Assembly: GCF_008000755.1 (NCBI RefSeq)
Contig: NZ_CP041690.1
Span: 3,163,260-3,227,259, forward strand
DNA length: 64,000 nt
Direction of reading: 5' to 3'
Source of the DNA: Youhaiella tibetensis
Lineage (GTDB): Bacteria > Pseudomonadota > Alphaproteobacteria > Rhizobiales > Devosiaceae
Part shown: one piece after another, positions 62,801 through 64,000 of the stretch
Numbering within the stretch: position 1 is the first letter of the stretch
How the letters are laid out: every line of letters begins with the position of its first letter
Translations under genes and position numbers: made by a program
Notes under the pieces: model-generated
Databases searched by the model: none
The model's input: the letters and a program-made list of their open reading frames with translations, nothing else
Told to the model about the DNA's origin: nothing

Positions 62801-63928
62801 ATGACCACGATCAGCGCCGCGCAGTATTCCAACTACTACCTACTCCTGGGCAGCACCGCCTCCGCCAGCAAGACCGCAGCGTCCTCCGGCAGCGCCGATA
62901 CTGGCACCGGGTCCTCGTCGAACGGGGCGACCAACATCACGCTTTCCAGCGCCGCCCAGTCGGCCCTCTCCACCAAGGACCTGGCCACGGTCGTCGCCGA
63001 AACCCGCGAAGCGCTCACCAAGCTCCTCGATGACGCCAAGCTCACTTCGCCGCTCAAGGACGGTAAGCTGGCGCTGGACCTGTCGAGCCTTGATCGGCGC
63101 GCGCTCTACGCGGTCGCCTCCAATGCGGAGGGCAAGTTCACCGACGACGAGCGCTCCGCCGCCGCCATCGAGCTTTCGAACCGTCTCGATGCAGCGCTCG
63201 CCGGCCCCGCGGCCGTGGCCCGCGTCACCGGCGATCTCGCCAATCTCTACAAGGCCGCCACCGACTTCCTCGATGGCGCTTCGCCCGAGGAAAAGGCCAC
63301 CGACGCCTGGGCCAAGCAGAAGGCCGCCCTGCTCGAAGCCCAGAAGCAACTCACCGCAGATCCTCAGACCATGCCCGACGTGGCCGATGACCCGGTTGTC
63401 GACTATCTCAAGCGCGTCGAGAACGGCCAGGCCGGCCAGGTTCGCGATTTCGGCGATGTCGCCAAGGACGCCCGCGCCGCGCTCGACAAGCAATATGCCG
63501 ATGCCAAGGCCGCCGGGCAGGAGCTCGTCTTCTCCAAGCTGCGCAAGGTCGGCCAGCAGGTCGACTTCTCAAATTTCGACAGCCGCTCGCTCTCGGCCAT
63601 CGCGCTCAACAAGGATGATCAGTTCTCGGGCGAGGAGGTCAACGCCGCCAAGACCGAGATGCGCACCCGCTCCGGCCAGGCCCTGCTGGCCAGCTTCAAG
63701 AGTGCCTCGAACTCCGGCGACCCCACCGCTTTCGCCACCAATATCATCAGCGCCTTCGCCTCGCTCACTTCCGAGGAACGCCAGGCCGCCGGCTGGACCG
63801 ACAGCTTCTATGCCGCCGCCGTCTCCAACTACGAGAGTTCGCTAAAGCTCGCCGACATGTTCGCCCAGAGCTCGTCCGGCTCCGCCAACAACAGCGGCCT
63901 GAGCGGGTTGGCTTCGCTTCTCGGCTGA
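62801..63928 (+). CDS. Hypothetical protein with an internal duplication, behind a sigma-54 promoter
   Basis: A 375-residue protein I do not recognise. The first 60 residues are Ser/Thr/Ala-rich. Two similar blocks follow at about 71-133 and 227-297: LDLSSLDRRALYAVASNAEG and VDFSNFDSRSLSAIALNKDD mark them, each followed by KFTDDE or QFSGEE, which resembles a degenerate EF-hand-like turn. The end is Ser/Gly-rich (SGSANNSGLSGLASLLG). No signal peptide or membrane segment is seen. AGGAGG precedes the ATG. Sigma-54 control suggests nitrogen, flagellar or surface functions. Confidence 0.85.
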   Translation: MTTISAAQYSNYYLLLGSTASASKTAASSGSADTGTGSSSNGATNITLSSAAQSALSTKDLATVVAETREALTKLLDDAKLTSPLKDGKLALDLSSLDRRALYAVASNAEGKFTDDERSAAAIELSNRLDAALAGPAAVARVTGDLANLYKAATDFLDGASPEEKATDAWAKQKAALLEAQKQLTADPQTMPDVADDPVVDYLKRVENGQAGQVRDFGDVAKDARAALDKQYADAKAAGQELVFSKLRKVGQQVDFSNFDSRSLSAIALNKDDQFSGEEVNAAKTEMRTRSGQALLASFKSASNSGDPTAFATNIISAFASLTSEERQAAGWTDSFYAAAVSNYESSLKLADMFAQSSSGSANNSGLSGLASLLG

Positions 63929-63962
63929 TCCCGGGAAGGTTGCGGGAGGAAGTCCCCCGCGC

Positions 63963-64000
63963 CTAGCGTACGCCCGCGCAAAAACCCTGGATCCGCTCCA
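63963..64000 (-). CDS. Possible C-terminal end of a gene entering from the right edge
   Basis: Minus strand reads ERIQGFCAGVR and then TAG at 63963-63965. Too short to identify; listed only because a convergent gene is plausible here. Confidence 0.25.
   Translation of the reverse strand, partial: ERIQGFCAGVR

Overview
The window is high-GC chromosomal DNA from an alphaproteobacterium of the Hyphomicrobiales (Rhizobiales), most probably Devosiaceae or a close relative. The grounds are the phn operon layout, the dnaG-rpoD and trxB-lsrB gene pairs, the Omp25/31-type surface protein, and tandem small RNAs carrying CCTCCTCCC loops. No rRNA, tRNA, CRISPR array or intact insertion sequence was seen.

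Region 1 (0-13.5 kb) is a carbon-phosphorus lyase locus. phnGHIJKL, a hexapeptide acetyltransferase, phnC, phnD, two phnE and phnM all run on the minus strand, followed by an M24-peptidase-like gene. The divergent regulator phnF faces phnG across a perfect inverted-repeat operator, and phnC has its own three-half-site Pho box. Palindromic intergenic repeats sit on both sides of the acetyltransferase and downstream of phnF. The PhnCDE importer brings in phosphonates, PhnGHIJKL and PhnM convert them to ribose phosphonate and cut the C-P bond. phnN and phnP are not in the window.

Region 2 (13.7-27 kb) is mixed metabolism and envelope. It holds a 2-keto-3-deoxy-pentonate dehydratase/alpha-ketoglutaric semialdehyde dehydrogenase pair, a SIMPL-domain protein, a TauE/SafE permease with YjbQ, a very long Ala/Pro/Glu-rich OmpA protein, small membrane proteins, an alpha/beta hydrolase with an ArsR-like regulator, a luciferase-like oxidoreductase and OsmC.

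Region 3 (27-46 kb) carries the macromolecular synthesis genes rpoD, dnaG, yqeY and carA. HdeD, BrkB and MFS genes lie between dnaG and yqeY. It continues with a probable double-domain glycosyltransferase, a zinc metallopeptidase, cpdB, the ohrR/ohr peroxide pair, cfa, RNase T2, and an MFS/ArsR pair with three palindromic operators.

Region 4 (46-56.4 kb) surrounds carB and has signs of transfer and decay. Upstream is a low-GC remnant with two in-frame stops next to a DUF6968-like gene. Downstream are a DUF4160/DUF2442 pair and a catB-type acetyltransferase broken by an internal deletion, then a TPR-GGDEF protein, threonine aldolase and a cold-shock gene.

Region 5 (56.4-64 kb) has greA, trxB, an LsrB/VtlR-type LysR regulator that lacks cysteine, and a CorA transporter whose ribosome site is locked in a hairpin behind a 16-codon leader ORF. 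An outer-membrane protein follows, then a 1.2-kb non-coding stretch with three tandem terminator-ended small RNA units whose hairpin loops show anti-Shine-Dalgarno CCTCCTCCC sequences. A sigma-54-type promoter drives the last complete gene.
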